Shown here piece by piece: positions 40,044 to 49,962 of a stretch of 64,000 nucleotides of DNA (the first letter of the stretch is position 1; each line of letters starts with the position of its first letter). The stretch lies in contig NZ_KE386904.1 of the NCBI RefSeq assembly GCF_000429445.1, forward strand, positions 124,001-188,000. The letters run 5' to 3'. Source of the stretch: Algoriphagus terrigena DSM 22685 (GTDB taxonomy: Bacteria > Bacteroidota > Bacteroidia > Cytophagales > Cyclobacteriaceae). The notes under the pieces are model-generated. The model was not told the origin of the DNA and made no database searches. It worked only from the letters and a program-made list of their open reading frames with translations. Both the position numbers and the translations under genes were made by a program.

Positions 40044-43000
40044 ATGAAAAAGACTTTGTGGATCGTTTTGGGAATATTTCTCTTCTTGATCGCAGCTGCT
40101 GTCGCTGTCCCCTTTCTGTTTAAGGACAAGATAGCTGCCCGGATTGACCGTGAAATTGCCCAAAGTGTGGACGCTCAAGTGATTCTCGACCTGGATAATG
40201 TCAGCCTGAGTCTGTTTCGGAGATTTCCGAATGTGTCTGCGACAATCAAAGATTTCGGGATAGTCGGTCATGCTCCTTTTCAAAATGACACCCTCCTTTC
40301 AGTAAATGAGGTCTCGGTTGATTTCAATCTTAAGTCTGTGCTTTTTGACGAATATCCGACGCTCACCGGCGTCCATCTGGACGGGGGAAGTCTCTATATC
40401 AAAGTGCTGGCGGACGGTACCGCCAACTATGACATTGCGATCCCTTCGGATGAAATTCCGGCAGATTCCGTGGAAAGCACGATGCAAATCGGCGTGGACC
40501 AGATCGAAGTAAGCAATCTCAATCTGGTATATGACGATCGGCAGCTCGACTATTTCATGGCGTTGGGCGGCATCAATGCGATCGGTCAAGGCGAATTTAC
40601 CGCGGATGTGTACGAGCTTCCGATCAAACTGGATGCGATGATTGCCGACATCACCTATGAAGGTATCAGCTACCTCTCAAATAAGGAATTCTCAGGCGAA
40701 ACGGATCTGACCGTGGACATGAAAAACATGAAATTCACGCTCGGCGAGGGGGATTTCAGGTTGAATGATTTCCTTTTTGGGCTATCCGGATACCTTGCAA
40801 TGCCTGCCGACGACATCGAGGTAGACGTCACGATGGCTGGCAAAGACAATGAGTTTAAAAGCATCTTGTCGCTGGTACCGGGGATCTACACCGAAAGCTT
40901 CGATGGCCTGGAAACTTCCGGGACAATGGATTTTCAGGGAAAAGTAAAAGGAATCTACAACGACGAGACGATTCCGGCATTCGACATCTCGCTGAAGGTG
41001 GCCGATGGAATGTTCAAATATCCTGACTTGCCGAGGCCAGTCAAAAACGTAAATCTTGACCTTCGGGTAAAGAACGATACGGGAATTGTGGAGCAAACCT
41101 CCGTGGATATTCCCACATTCAATCTGGACTTTGGCAGCAATCCTATCTCGGGAAGGCTTCATCTGAGCGACTTGGTCAGCTATACCATCGATGCCGCACT
41201 CAATGGAAAGCTGAATCTCGAAGAGCTCACCTCGATTTTCCCCATTGAGGGGATGACCCTGAAAGGCAATCTTGATATCAACGCCCTCGCAAAAGGGAGA
41301 TACGACTCGGCAGCGGGCGTGATCCCGGCCATCGACGCCAAATTGCTTCTGGCGAACGGCTACGCAAAAAGCACCGACTACCCCGCCCCCATCGAAAACC
41401 TGACGGTGGATGCAATCATCCAAAATCAAACTGGAAAAATGAACGACTTCTTGGTTGATCTCAGTCGCTTCGGCTTTGTACTGGAAGGAGAAGCTGTCAA
41501 TGGAAAGATGAAAATCAGCGATCTCGACAAGCTGTTCTGGGACGGAGCGATCACCGGAGGAGTGGATTTGGAAAAAATCCTGGCCATCTTCCCGATGGAG
41601 GGAATGACTATGGCTGGGCGGATACAGGCAGATGTTGCTACCAAAGGTTCCTATGCCGCAGTTGAGGCCGGCAACTACAACCAATTGGAGACACGGGGTA
41701 CGATGGATGTTTCCAACTTTAAGTATTCATCGGTCGATGTTCCCCAGGGAGTTCAGATTACCCAAGCCACCGCCGAGTTTACCCCGGAGCGGATAAACCT
41801 GTCTCAGTTTGACTCCAAGATTGGAGAAAGTCCCGTGCAAGCCACCGGATTCCTGACCAATTACATGGACTATTTCCTCGGGGAAGCCGGTGTACTTACC
41901 GGTCAGCTGGCTTTGAACAGCAGCCGGTTTAATGTGAATGAGTGGATGAGTGAAGACGCCGCAGCGGATACTACGAGCGCGCCAATGACTGTCATCGAGC
42001 TGCCGAAAAACATTGATTTCAACATGTCTGTAGCCGCCAATGAGGTCCTCTACGACAACATGAACCTCAAAGAGGTAAAAGGAAAGATGCTTCTAAAAGA
42101 CGGGGTTTTGAGCTTTTCAGATGCCTCAATGAGTACGCTTGGAGGATCGATCGGGCTCAACGGAACCTACGACCCCAGAGACTTGTCCGCTCCCAAGTTT
42201 GACTTTAACCTGAATCTTGCCGATCTCAGCATCGCGGAGGCATTCAAATCTTTCAATTCGGTCAAAGTCTTCGCTCCCATCGCGCAGCATCTGACCGGTA
42301 AGTTCAATTCAACACTGGCTTTCTCCGGCAAGCTGGGCCAGGATATGATGCCATTGCTCGCCAGTCTGGACGGAACCGGGCTTCTAAAAGTCGCTGAAGC
42401 AGCGCTGAAAGACAGCAAAATCTTAGAAGGAATTACCAGCCTCACCAAGCTGAAAGACGGGAATACGCTGCAACTGAAGAACATCGCGATTCCTATCTCG
42501 ATCAACAACGGCGTCATGGATGTGAAACCCTTTGACGTCAAACTTTGGGACTATCAGGCAAATGTCCAAGGTTCAGCAGGTTTCGACGGGTCGATCAATT
42601 ACCTGATCAACATGGATATTCCTGCCGGCAAATTTGGCAGCCAGGCAAATGCGCTATTGGCAAGTATCTCCGGCACTTCGGCGAGCGAAAACACGACCAT
42701 TCCGCTGGCATTGAATCTGACGGGCTCGTACAATTCCCCGAAAATCGCGCTTGCCGGAGGCAATAGCATCGAAACCCTGCTTGCCAACGCACTGAAATCG
42801 CGAATAAGCGGAGAATCAGAAAAACTTCAGGCCGAGGCGACCAAACAGTTTAACGCCGCACAGGACAGTATCAAGCAAGAGCTTCAGGTCAAAGCGACGG
42901 CATTGCAGGACAGTGTGAAAAAAGAACTGCTGAAACAGACCGACGCTTCCAAAGACAAAGCTGTGAACGAAGCCAAGAAGCTCTTAAAGGGTTTTCTCCC

Positions 43001-43055
43001 AAAGACCACCACACCTACACCTAAACCCGATACTACCGCAGTGAAAGAGAACTAG
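40044..43055 (+). CDS. AsmA-family large inner-membrane-anchored periplasmic protein
   Basis: 1003 residues. A single N-terminal membrane helix (LWIVLGIFLFLIAAAVAVPFLF) is followed by DKIAARIDREIAQSVDAQVILDLDNVSLSLFRRFPNVSATI, a start typical of AsmA. The body consists of repeated beta-strand segments (GMTLKGNLDINALAKGRYD and GMTMAGRIQADVATKGSYA are two near-repeats), and the AsmA C-terminal block is IAQHLTGKFNSTLAFSGKL to DGTGLLKVAEAALKDSKIL. The last 100 residues are Lys/Gln/Asp-rich and probably coiled coil, ending in a Thr-Pro tail. Relatives bridge the periplasm and are implicated in lipid transport. Single gene with its own terminator. Confidence 0.88.
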   Translation: MKKTLWIVLGIFLFLIAAAVAVPFLFKDKIAARIDREIAQSVDAQVILDLDNVSLSLFRRFPNVSATIKDFGIVGHAPFQNDTLLSVNEVSVDFNLKSVLFDEYPTLTGVHLDGGSLYIKVLADGTANYDIAIPSDEIPADSVESTMQIGVDQIEVSNLNLVYDDRQLDYFMALGGINAIGQGEFTADVYELPIKLDAMIADITYEGISYLSNKEFSGETDLTVDMKNMKFTLGEGDFRLNDFLFGLSGYLAMPADDIEVDVTMAGKDNEFKSILSLVPGIYTESFDGLETSGTMDFQGKVKGIYNDETIPAFDISLKVADGMFKYPDLPRPVKNVNLDLRVKNDTGIVEQTSVDIPTFNLDFGSNPISGRLHLSDLVSYTIDAALNGKLNLEELTSIFPIEGMTLKGNLDINALAKGRYDSAAGVIPAIDAKLLLANGYAKSTDYPAPIENLTVDAIIQNQTGKMNDFLVDLSRFGFVLEGEAVNGKMKISDLDKLFWDGAITGGVDLEKILAIFPMEGMTMAGRIQADVATKGSYAAVEAGNYNQLETRGTMDVSNFKYSSVDVPQGVQITQATAEFTPERINLSQFDSKIGESPVQATGFLTNYMDYFLGEAGVLTGQLALNSSRFNVNEWMSEDAAADTTSAPMTVIELPKNIDFNMSVAANEVLYDNMNLKEVKGKMLLKDGVLSFSDASMSTLGGSIGLNGTYDPRDLSAPKFDFNLNLADLSIAEAFKSFNSVKVFAPIAQHLTGKFNSTLAFSGKLGQDMMPLLASLDGTGLLKVAEAALKDSKILEGITSLTKLKDGNTLQLKNIAIPISINNGVMDVKPFDVKLWDYQANVQGSAGFDGSINYLINMDIPAGKFGSQANALLASISGTSASENTTIPLALNLTGSYNSPKIALAGGNSIETLLANALKSRISGESEKLQAEATKQFNAAQDSIKQELQVKATALQDSVKKELLKQTDASKDKAVNEAKKLLKGFLPKTTTPTPKPDTTAVKEN

Positions 43056-43078
43056 CAATTGATCGATCAAAAAATCAG

Positions 43079-43122
43079 AGCCACAGGTGAAAGGGTCAAT
43101 CCGTGCATCTGTGGCTTTTTTT
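43079..43122 (+). terminator. Terminator of AsmA-like gene
   Basis: AGCCACAG and CTGTGGCT arms followed by seven T. Confidence 0.75.
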
Positions 43123-43171
43123 ATCCAAGCTAAGCGCTCTTTTCCCCTACTGACTGTTTGCGCTCCGACCT

Positions 43172-43882
43172 TCAAACCACGCTTTGATCCACCACCACGT
43201 GTACATTGGGGTGGAGCCAAAGCAGTGAAGCCGGAAACTGCGTCGACACTTCCTCCTTTAGAAGTTGTTCAAAAGCATCTTTTTTTCCGGATCCGGAGAT
43301 AAACAATATGATCTTCATGGAGCTGAGGATCTCTCCCACTCCCATGGTCATACCGAAAGTCGGCGGTTGTTTCAGCGCCTTGATCATGCCGTGGTTTAGG
43401 GTGGTTTCCGCCAATTTGGCGAGGTGATATCCGGGCTGAAGCACATCAGAAGGCTCGTTTAGCGCGATGTGTCCGTTGACTCCGATTCCCAGGATGCAGA
43501 TATCAATCGGGCCAGAACCTTTCAGTTCTGCTTTCATCTGCGCGCAGGCCGCTGCGGGATCCGCCGTGAATGGATCAATTGTTAGATATCGATCAGGAGT
43601 GATTCCCAATGGCAGGATAAACTTGCCTTGGACGTCAAACTCCGAAGTAAACGTGGAGCCCGGCTCGAGTCCGCCCCATTCGTCCAGTTTGACGACTCTT
43701 AGCCGTAAGCAAAAATCAGCCTCCACTTTTTGGTGAGCTACCATCTCTGCATACAGCCCCGAAGGCGATCCGCCACTGGCTACACAAAAAAGCAAATCGG
43801 GATTTCTGTCAATGTCCATTTTTACTAGTTCGAAGCCTTTTCGGCTCATCTCGGAAAAGTTGGGGAGGTAGTGAAAATTCAT
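43172..43882 (-). CDS. NagB-family sugar-phosphate isomerase/deaminase-like protein
   Basis: 236 residues, slightly shorter than glucosamine-6-phosphate deaminase (about 260). The NagB fold is shown by LLFCVASGGSPSGLYAEMV (phosphate loop), VVKLDEWGGLEPGSTFTSEF and ICILGIGVNGHIALNEPSD, which contains the NagB-type NGHIALNEP active-site block. TFGMTMGVGEILSSMKIILFISGSGKKDAF completes the core. It probably acts on an amino sugar phosphate or related sugar; the related 6-phosphogluconolactonases lack the NGHI block. It is a single gene, divergent from the M20 amidohydrolase gene. Confidence 0.85.
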   Translation of the reverse strand: MNFHYLPNFSEMSRKGFELVKMDIDRNPDLLFCVASGGSPSGLYAEMVAHQKVEADFCLRLRVVKLDEWGGLEPGSTFTSEFDVQGKFILPLGITPDRYLTIDPFTADPAAACAQMKAELKGSGPIDICILGIGVNGHIALNEPSDVLQPGYHLAKLAETTLNHGMIKALKQPPTFGMTMGVGEILSSMKIILFISGSGKKDAFEQLLKEEVSTQFPASLLWLHPNVHVVVDQSVV

Positions 43883-44096
43883 GGGTTGTTCTTTTTCAGG
43901 ATTACAAAAATCTACAAAGCGCTTTGAAGCAATCTAGGCTGGAATCTGATTCATTCCAAGTCAAGCTACCTGGCTAGTTTCGTTTTTTCATCTTGCTTAC
44001 CCTCCATCTATTTTGCCGTTCACATTTCAATCGCTTCATCTTTTGATGACAATCCTTATCTTATTGGGACAAAACCTTACAAGAATCCCCAACCAC

Positions 44097-45548
44097 ATGA
44101 AAAAACTCTATTTGGGAATTTCCGCGGCATTTATGCTCTCGGCGACTCCTCTTTTCGCACAAAAGAAACCGGCCAAACCCGATCCTCTCAAGCAGGAAAT
44201 CCAGCAGACGATCGATGCCAGATTTGCCGACATGACCCAGCTGAGTGATCAAATCTGGTCCTTTGAGGAGACGGCGTTCCATGAATCACAATCCGCCGAA
44301 GCTCTCGCCGCCTATGCTGAAAAGCTGGGCTTCAAAGTCACCAAAGGAGTCGGTGAGATCCCTACCGCCTTTGTAGCAGAATATGGCTCTGGCAGTCCGA
44401 TCATCGGAATCATGGGAGAGTTTGATGCCCTTCCGGGCCTTTCTCAAAACAAAGTACCATTCAAAAGCCCGCTTCATGAAGATGCTCCCGGCCATGGCTG
44501 CGGACATAACCTGTTCGGTGTGGCTTCGCTGAGTGCCGCCGGAGCGATCAAGGATTTGATTGCCGAAGGAAAACTCAAGGGGACGATTCGCTTCTACGGT
44601 ACTCCCGCTGAGGAGAAATACTTTGGCAAGCTGTGGATGATCCGGGCGGGACTGATGGACGACGTGGACGTGATGATGGACTGGCATCCCGGTGCAGAGA
44701 CCAAGACTGATGTACAGAAAGGTCTGGCTTTGGTGGACTTTATCGTCGAGTTTAGCGGCCAGGCGGCTCATGCCTCTGCCGATCCCTGGAATGGCCGCTC
44801 TGCATCCGATGCGCTGGAGCTTTACACCACGGGGATCAACTACTACCGTGAGCACATCAAACCGACCGTTCGCATCCACTATCATATTCAAGACGGCGGA
44901 CAAGTCGTGAACGTGGTCCCCGACTACAGCCGCATCTGGGTCAGAGTCAGAGACAGCTCCCGCGAGGGCATGACGCCTGTCTGGAAGCAGGTCGAAAAGA
45001 TGGCCAGCGGAGCCGCTATCATGGCAAATGTCGACTACAAAGTCACCTTGGTCTCAGGCATCCACGAGATCCTGGTCAATCGCACCGGTTCGGCTGTGAT
45101 GCAAAAAAACCTGGAAACGTTGGGCTCGATATCCTACACAGAGGAAGAGCAGGTATTTGCCAAGAAGATCCAGGAAGCCACCGGCAAACCTCAAATCGGA
45201 GTCGTCTCCGTGATCGAACCGATGGAGGAAACCCAGGAGCACAGCATGGGCGGAAGTACCGATGTGGGTGACGTGAGCTGGGTCGTGCCGACGATCCGGA
45301 TGAGTGCGACCACAGCTCCGAACGGCACTCCGTGGCACTCCTGGGCTGTCGTAGCTTCGGGCGGAATGTCGATTGGACACAAAGGAATGGGGTACGCTGC
45401 CAAAGCACTTGCCATGACTATGGCGGACCTATACCAAGATGAGACTTTGCGAAGCGAGATCAAGGCAGAATTCAAAGAGAAAAAAGGCGACTATGTCTAC
45501 AAAGGAATCATTCCTGACGGACCTCCGCCTTTGAAAGTGAATTACTAG
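44097..45548 (+). CDS. Exported M20-family amidohydrolase (AbgB-like)
   Basis: 483 residues from the ATG giving MKKLYLGISAAFMLSATPLFAQ, a good signal peptide; the longer frame has no such start. M20 motifs are IGIMGEFDALPGLS (metal Asp), GHGCGHNLFGVASLSAAGA (metal His/Cys region), FYGTPAEEKYFGKLWMIRAG (Glu-Glu) and MDWHPGAETK. SMGGSTDVGDVSW and MSATTAPNGTPWHSW near the C-terminus match the AbgB/aminobenzoyl-glutamate hydrolase group. It should hydrolyse an amide such as an N-acyl amino acid, in the periplasm. Confidence 0.92.
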   Translation: MKKLYLGISAAFMLSATPLFAQKKPAKPDPLKQEIQQTIDARFADMTQLSDQIWSFEETAFHESQSAEALAAYAEKLGFKVTKGVGEIPTAFVAEYGSGSPIIGIMGEFDALPGLSQNKVPFKSPLHEDAPGHGCGHNLFGVASLSAAGAIKDLIAEGKLKGTIRFYGTPAEEKYFGKLWMIRAGLMDDVDVMMDWHPGAETKTDVQKGLALVDFIVEFSGQAAHASADPWNGRSASDALELYTTGINYYREHIKPTVRIHYHIQDGGQVVNVVPDYSRIWVRVRDSSREGMTPVWKQVEKMASGAAIMANVDYKVTLVSGIHEILVNRTGSAVMQKNLETLGSISYTEEEQVFAKKIQEATGKPQIGVVSVIEPMEETQEHSMGGSTDVGDVSWVVPTIRMSATTAPNGTPWHSWAVVASGGMSIGHKGMGYAAKALAMTMADLYQDETLRSEIKAEFKEKKGDYVYKGIIPDGPPPLKVNY

Positions 45549-45576
45549 TCTTCAGTAAGCTGGCTCAGCTTACGGG

Positions 45577-45618
45577 ATCCTTTGAGGTTTTTAAAAACTT
45601 CAAAGGATTCTTCTTTTT
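45577..45618 (+). terminator. Long hairpin terminator of M20 gene
   Basis: ATCCTTTGAGGTTTTT and AAAAACTTCAAAGGAT arms, 16 pairs with one G.T and no unpaired loop base, followed by TCTTCTTTTT. Confidence 0.75.
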
Positions 45619-45881
45619 AGGGGGAATGGATCTTCACTCCTGAAAAAGATTCAGGCCAGATATCCGACAAGTCCGATGCCAAGTCCCTTGATCATGGATC
45701 TGACCACCCCCTGAGCAATTGCTTAGCAAAATCGGATTAAAGACTGGGTTTATTCGTCGTAAGTCCCGACTTTGTAGCCTCGTCTTTGGAATAAAGCCCG
45801 ATCCAAAATCCTACAAAACCCGCATATTCCTCACATTTGGTGACAGGCCGTATTTCTTTTTACCGTCCTTCTGCCACAGCC
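45619..45881. other. Intergenic stretch with no recognised gene
   Basis: Lies between the M20 terminator and the end of the sensor gene. The minus strand was read for a lost ATPase domain of the sensor and none was seen. No RNA gene or clear repeat. Confidence 0.45.
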
Positions 45882-47888
45882 CTACTCAAACAGCGAGCTT
45901 CTGTTGTCAATCAGTGAAGCGATATCAATATTTAGCTGGGTATTTTTCCTTTTCTGATGATAATCCTCGTTTAGTTCCCGGATGAACTTGTCCATTTCTT
46001 CCGACACTTGGTGTAGATGAACGGAGATCTCCCTGATGTCTTTTTCGCTTAGTTCACCGGATTGGACAAGCTTCGTCAAGCTGAGCATCGTGGATAGTGG
46101 TCTGCGGATCACATGGCCGATATCAAAGATCATCTGCTCGATCGAGGCGATATACTCCACCAAGGAGGTAATGTCACTGGTCGCGCCATACCAGACTATT
46201 TTCCCGTCTTTGTCCTTCTCGGAGATCGCCTGCATCCAGCGCCATCTGACTGAATTATTTACGACCATCCTGTATTGAAAACTAATCGGCGAGCCGGTTC
46301 GATGAGCCTCCTTCATCGTTTGACTGTATTTCAACTCATCATCCTCGTGCAAATGCTCCCGAAACTGTTCGCTCTGATTGGACTCCTCCTCAGCAGTATG
46401 GGTTTGATGGAAGGGTTCGGTTCCCCGACTCTTGAACAGAACTTTGTTAGTCCCGTCAGCCGCTATCTCAAACATATAGGTGTTTCCAGGAACCTGGCTG
46501 GTGATCTTTTTTAGCAATCGCTCGCTTTCTCTCAACTTTTCCGTGCCGAGTTTCCTTTCGGTGATGTCGTAGTTGATGGAGAGAAATTGGTAGATCTTCC
46601 CCTCCTCATCCAAAAAAGGGACGATGGTAGAGTCAGCCCAATACAAAGAGCCATCTTTTGCGCGGTTGCAGAATTCCCCCCGAAAAGGCCTCCCATTTGC
46701 CATCGCATTTCCAAGTTCAAAAAAATATTCCGCCGGATGGTAGCCTGACCACAGGATATCGTGATGCTGCCCGATCAGTTCCTCGGCACTGTATTTCGAT
46801 ATTTTACAGAAGTTTTCGTTTACAAGATTGAACTTCGCATCCGGTCCTGCCACGCTGACGAACGCAGCGATGTCCAGAGCATATCTGAAATCCTTCAGCT
46901 CAGCTTTGCGCTCCCTATTGTCCAAAGCCGACGTGATCATGTCCACGAGTACCTCGATCAGCCTTCGCTCCTCTTTCAAGAATGGATCTTCCTCCATCTG
47001 AGGAAGTGTGTTTTTATAAGCTATCTGAATCTTAACGAGCGTCCCTTTTTTGGTTTTCAGTTCGGAGCAAAACGAATGGTCATAGACACCAAAGTCTGGG
47101 GAAGCAAATGATTTATCACCCACGAAAAGAGAAGCTACCGCCAAGTCCGGGAATTGCCACCCGAGCGGCAGCTCTTTCACAATGCTGGAAAAGAGCTGCT
47201 CCTGAGGCGCATCTTCATCTCTCAAAATGCGGCTAACTTCAAAGAGTGTTTTTAGTTCCTTGACCCGCTCACCCAGTTCGTAGAGGGTTTGATCTTTTGA
47301 CTTTTCTGCTGCCTCTCTTCTGGAAATCTCTTTCCCCAAAGCCGACAGGCCGCTGCGCAAGTGGCTGGTCGAATAGTACTGCAAGGCTAGAATTGTGCTG
47401 AACGGAACAATCGCTCCAACCCATCGGGACAACGGCGTATGGAGGACACGGGGTTCGGGTAGATCACCCGTGACCTCCAGATAGACCATTCCCAAGTCGG
47501 TAATCAGGGTCAACAAGCCGACGGTCAATCCGCCTCTCCATCCCAATAGGAACCCGGCAGTGAGGATCACACTCATCTGCGACAATATGCCCGGATCCAT
47601 GATTCCGCCTGCGGAAAAACAGGGAATCGTCGCAAACAGCCAGATCATTGCCGTCAGGGAATAACCGGCGACTTGGCTACCTGCTGTCTGATTCAGATAT
47701 AGACTGACAGCCGCTATCACCACGTTAATCCCCAGAAAAAGAACCCAACGCTGCCAGCTCTCGGGAACGAGAAAAAATTCAAGAGAGATGATACAGCCGA
47801 TCGTCACAGTCCAGATGATGGTCAGGACATAGACCATGTAGCTTTCGTAGTCTCGCTCCTTGTCTGGTATAGAAAACATTTTATTCAT
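45882..47888 (-). CDS. Membrane GAF/PAS sensor with HisKA-like helix but no ATPase domain
   Basis: 668 residues. About six membrane segments lie in residues 15-185, then a coiled-coil link (KEISRREAAEKSKDQTLYELGERVKELKTL in parts), a GAF-like domain (about 215-325), and two PAS domains (about 335-450 with FVSVAGPDAKFNLVNENFCKIS, and 460-575). The final block IEQMIFDIGHVIRRPLSTML has an H-box-like His (H592) in the position of a histidine kinase phosphoacceptor. Only 76 residues follow, so the HATPase domain (N, G1, G2 boxes) is missing. It may signal through another kinase or by PAS-dependent contacts. Confidence 0.85.
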   Translation of the reverse strand: MNKMFSIPDKERDYESYMVYVLTIIWTVTIGCIISLEFFLVPESWQRWVLFLGINVVIAAVSLYLNQTAGSQVAGYSLTAMIWLFATIPCFSAGGIMDPGILSQMSVILTAGFLLGWRGGLTVGLLTLITDLGMVYLEVTGDLPEPRVLHTPLSRWVGAIVPFSTILALQYYSTSHLRSGLSALGKEISRREAAEKSKDQTLYELGERVKELKTLFEVSRILRDEDAPQEQLFSSIVKELPLGWQFPDLAVASLFVGDKSFASPDFGVYDHSFCSELKTKKGTLVKIQIAYKNTLPQMEEDPFLKEERRLIEVLVDMITSALDNRERKAELKDFRYALDIAAFVSVAGPDAKFNLVNENFCKISKYSAEELIGQHHDILWSGYHPAEYFFELGNAMANGRPFRGEFCNRAKDGSLYWADSTIVPFLDEEGKIYQFLSINYDITERKLGTEKLRESERLLKKITSQVPGNTYMFEIAADGTNKVLFKSRGTEPFHQTHTAEEESNQSEQFREHLHEDDELKYSQTMKEAHRTGSPISFQYRMVVNNSVRWRWMQAISEKDKDGKIVWYGATSDITSLVEYIASIEQMIFDIGHVIRRPLSTMLSLTKLVQSGELSEKDIREISVHLHQVSEEMDKFIRELNEDYHQKRKNTQLNIDIASLIDNRSSLFE

Positions 47889-48137
47889 AACTGATAAATG
47901 GCGGGCAAGATGGGTGTGCAGCGTCTTTCAGAAAAGCAGTCATATAATGTAAGATATAAATTTTGCCGAAATAGAGAATACAAAACAGCCTTTGGAATGT
48001 GCTCTCTCAGCTACTCCAATCGAACCTTTACCGGCTAGTCAACTTCCGGTGGTTTTTTTAAAAATCGGGAAGATTATAGCCCGAACCCTGGGTGTGGATT
48101 GGTAATCGGTTATGGAGTCAAACCGGATTTGAAACAA

Positions 48138-48171
48138 AAAAGGGAAGCCTCTCGACCTCCCTTGTTTTATA
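48138..48171 (-). terminator. Terminator of DUF6909 gene
   Basis: Minus strand: AAGGGAGG and CTTCCCTT arms followed by six T. It lies 12 bases beyond the stop codon. Confidence 0.75.
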
Positions 48172-48182
48172 ACTTGGCTATG

Positions 48183-49859
48183 CTATTTGAACAACCTCTC
48201 CAAAATCTTGTATGTAATCAAATAAGTAGGTCTCACCCCGTCCATGCCCAATGCTCCAGAAGCAAGTGTACTGCCGGTCTCCAGAGGATTGTCTGAGGCG
48301 TAGTAAGCGTAGAGTACTTTCACGTTAGATCGGATACTACCGCGAATCTTGGATGCTGCCTGAATTGCCTTTTGGTAGTGGGCTCCTTCCATCTCCAGAC
48401 CCACAGCGTTCCAGGACGACTCCATGAAGTAGGTGAGAATATCCCTGTTCTGAAGGGATGTGCCAAGCACCGTGATCATCGAGCCATCATAGACCCCCAA
48501 TCCGTAGCCTTCGAAATCAGACTTCTTCAGCTCATTGCGGAAAGGATAGTTGTCAGCCGTGCCCTCGAATACGTGCGAGTTGGGAACCATCAGGTCGCCT
48601 TTGCCGCCGTGTAGGATACCGGCTTTCCCCATGATAGACGTAGATATCACGTTGAGATTGTACTTCTTGCCGTCCCGCGAATAGGCCTTGAGCAGTTCGT
48701 CGAAACACTCATACGCTTGCTCTCCAAACGCGTAGTCCATCACCACAAAGACGGGTCTTTTTTCTCGCTCTTCCGGAAGTTTAATTCCCGGAATCAGCGT
48801 GTTCTTTTCCAGCCAAGCGGTGTCAATGATCTGCGCGCCGATGTTTGTCCCAGACTCGTCTGGCAAGTCAATGAAGCCGTGCGCGAGGGCATATTCGCGG
48901 ATTTTCTTTCCGTGATTGTTTTTGGCATTCACCGAAATCTCCATGGCCGCGGATTCGATCTCTTCAAAAGATTTCAGCCCCAAAGCCTGATGTCCGTAGA
49001 TCGTGTTGACGACGGAGTGCAGATTGGCAGAGATGATGTGGATGGGACGTTTGAGCAAGTCCAGATTCATCAGAGTCTCCTTGATGCGATCCGCCCAACG
49101 CTCGCCGTAGACGTGATGCCCCACCCGCTCACGAAGGGTCGCCGAAAAGCTGATCTCCCGATCGAGCCCGTTATTCACCTCGTCCAAGGCTAACTTGCCC
49201 AAGTGGTAGACAATGGAAACCAAGCTGTTGGAGTTGGAACTCCTGGAGAATTTCCCCACGGCATCCATCGTCTCTTCGAAGGTTCGGCCGATGATATGAC
49301 TCAGATAAGCGCTTGCGGTTTCTTTGTCAAATTCCTCTCCTGCGGCCTCTTTTTTGACAAATTCCTCCAGCATCGTCCAATTGGAGGAGATCCGGCCCTT
49401 CGGATCGGTGCTGTTGCGGAGGATCTTGCGGGACTCGATGTAGAGAAAAGTGAGGTGGGTCAGGATGTCGTATATGTCAGACCGGCCCCGGGTCATCTCC
49501 ACATACATGATCTGGTCGTCCAGCCTGAAGCAGTTGCGCTTCCGTTTGGAAGGCACCAGTGGAGTCAAATGTGAGGTCTCAAACCCCTCCCGGCTGACGA
49601 GTCTTACGAATCGACACTCCTCGATGCCTTTTGGCAGCCGCTCCATTACATAGAGCAAGCCATCGAGTTCCAGCTTTTCCGGATCAGTGACCGAGCCGTA
49701 GATCTCCGGGCTGAGTGTCATGAGTGCGTTGACTAGACCGTCACCGGAAATACCCATCGGCTTGTAACTGCCCCGGTTGAAAAGGTGGCGCATCGTGATA
49801 TACAGCCGCTCGATGGCTCCTCTGGACTCGTGTGCTCTGGTTCTCTTCATGCTTTGCAA
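48183..49859 (-). CDS. DUF6909-type protein with nucleoside-phosphorylase-like C-terminal half
   Basis: 558 residues, cytoplasmic, no signal. The N-terminal 300 residues are helical (IERLYITMRHLFNRGSYKP, RSDIYDILTHLTFLYIESRKIL) and match no enzyme family I recognise. From about 380 on, VFVVMDYAFGEQAYECFDELL, MGKAGILHGGKGDLMVP, and NAVGLEMEGAHYQKAIQAA resemble the nucleoside phosphorylase fold, where the last block corresponds to the base/ribose-binding EMEs-A motif. I believe this is the Bacteroidota family DUF6909. An activity on nucleosides or nucleotides is inference only. It is a single gene with a clear terminator. Confidence 0.75.
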   Translation of the reverse strand: MQSMKRTRAHESRGAIERLYITMRHLFNRGSYKPMGISGDGLVNALMTLSPEIYGSVTDPEKLELDGLLYVMERLPKGIEECRFVRLVSREGFETSHLTPLVPSKRKRNCFRLDDQIMYVEMTRGRSDIYDILTHLTFLYIESRKILRNSTDPKGRISSNWTMLEEFVKKEAAGEEFDKETASAYLSHIIGRTFEETMDAVGKFSRSSNSNSLVSIVYHLGKLALDEVNNGLDREISFSATLRERVGHHVYGERWADRIKETLMNLDLLKRPIHIISANLHSVVNTIYGHQALGLKSFEEIESAAMEISVNAKNNHGKKIREYALAHGFIDLPDESGTNIGAQIIDTAWLEKNTLIPGIKLPEEREKRPVFVVMDYAFGEQAYECFDELLKAYSRDGKKYNLNVISTSIMGKAGILHGGKGDLMVPNSHVFEGTADNYPFRNELKKSDFEGYGLGVYDGSMITVLGTSLQNRDILTYFMESSWNAVGLEMEGAHYQKAIQAASKIRGSIRSNVKVLYAYYASDNPLETGSTLASGALGMDGVRPTYLITYKILERLFK

Positions 49860-49962
49860 AAAGGGTTAAATTGAGTAAAAATAGGTCTTTTTGGGCAAAG
49901 TAAGAAGAAAATCTCCTCGGCAATCCGGCAGAAAAAAGGAGGTCTCTACGGTCAGGTGACAA

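Noticed and set aside
45619..45881. Remnant of a histidine kinase ATPase domain
   Set aside because: Reading the minus strand gave no N, G1 or G2 box in any frame.
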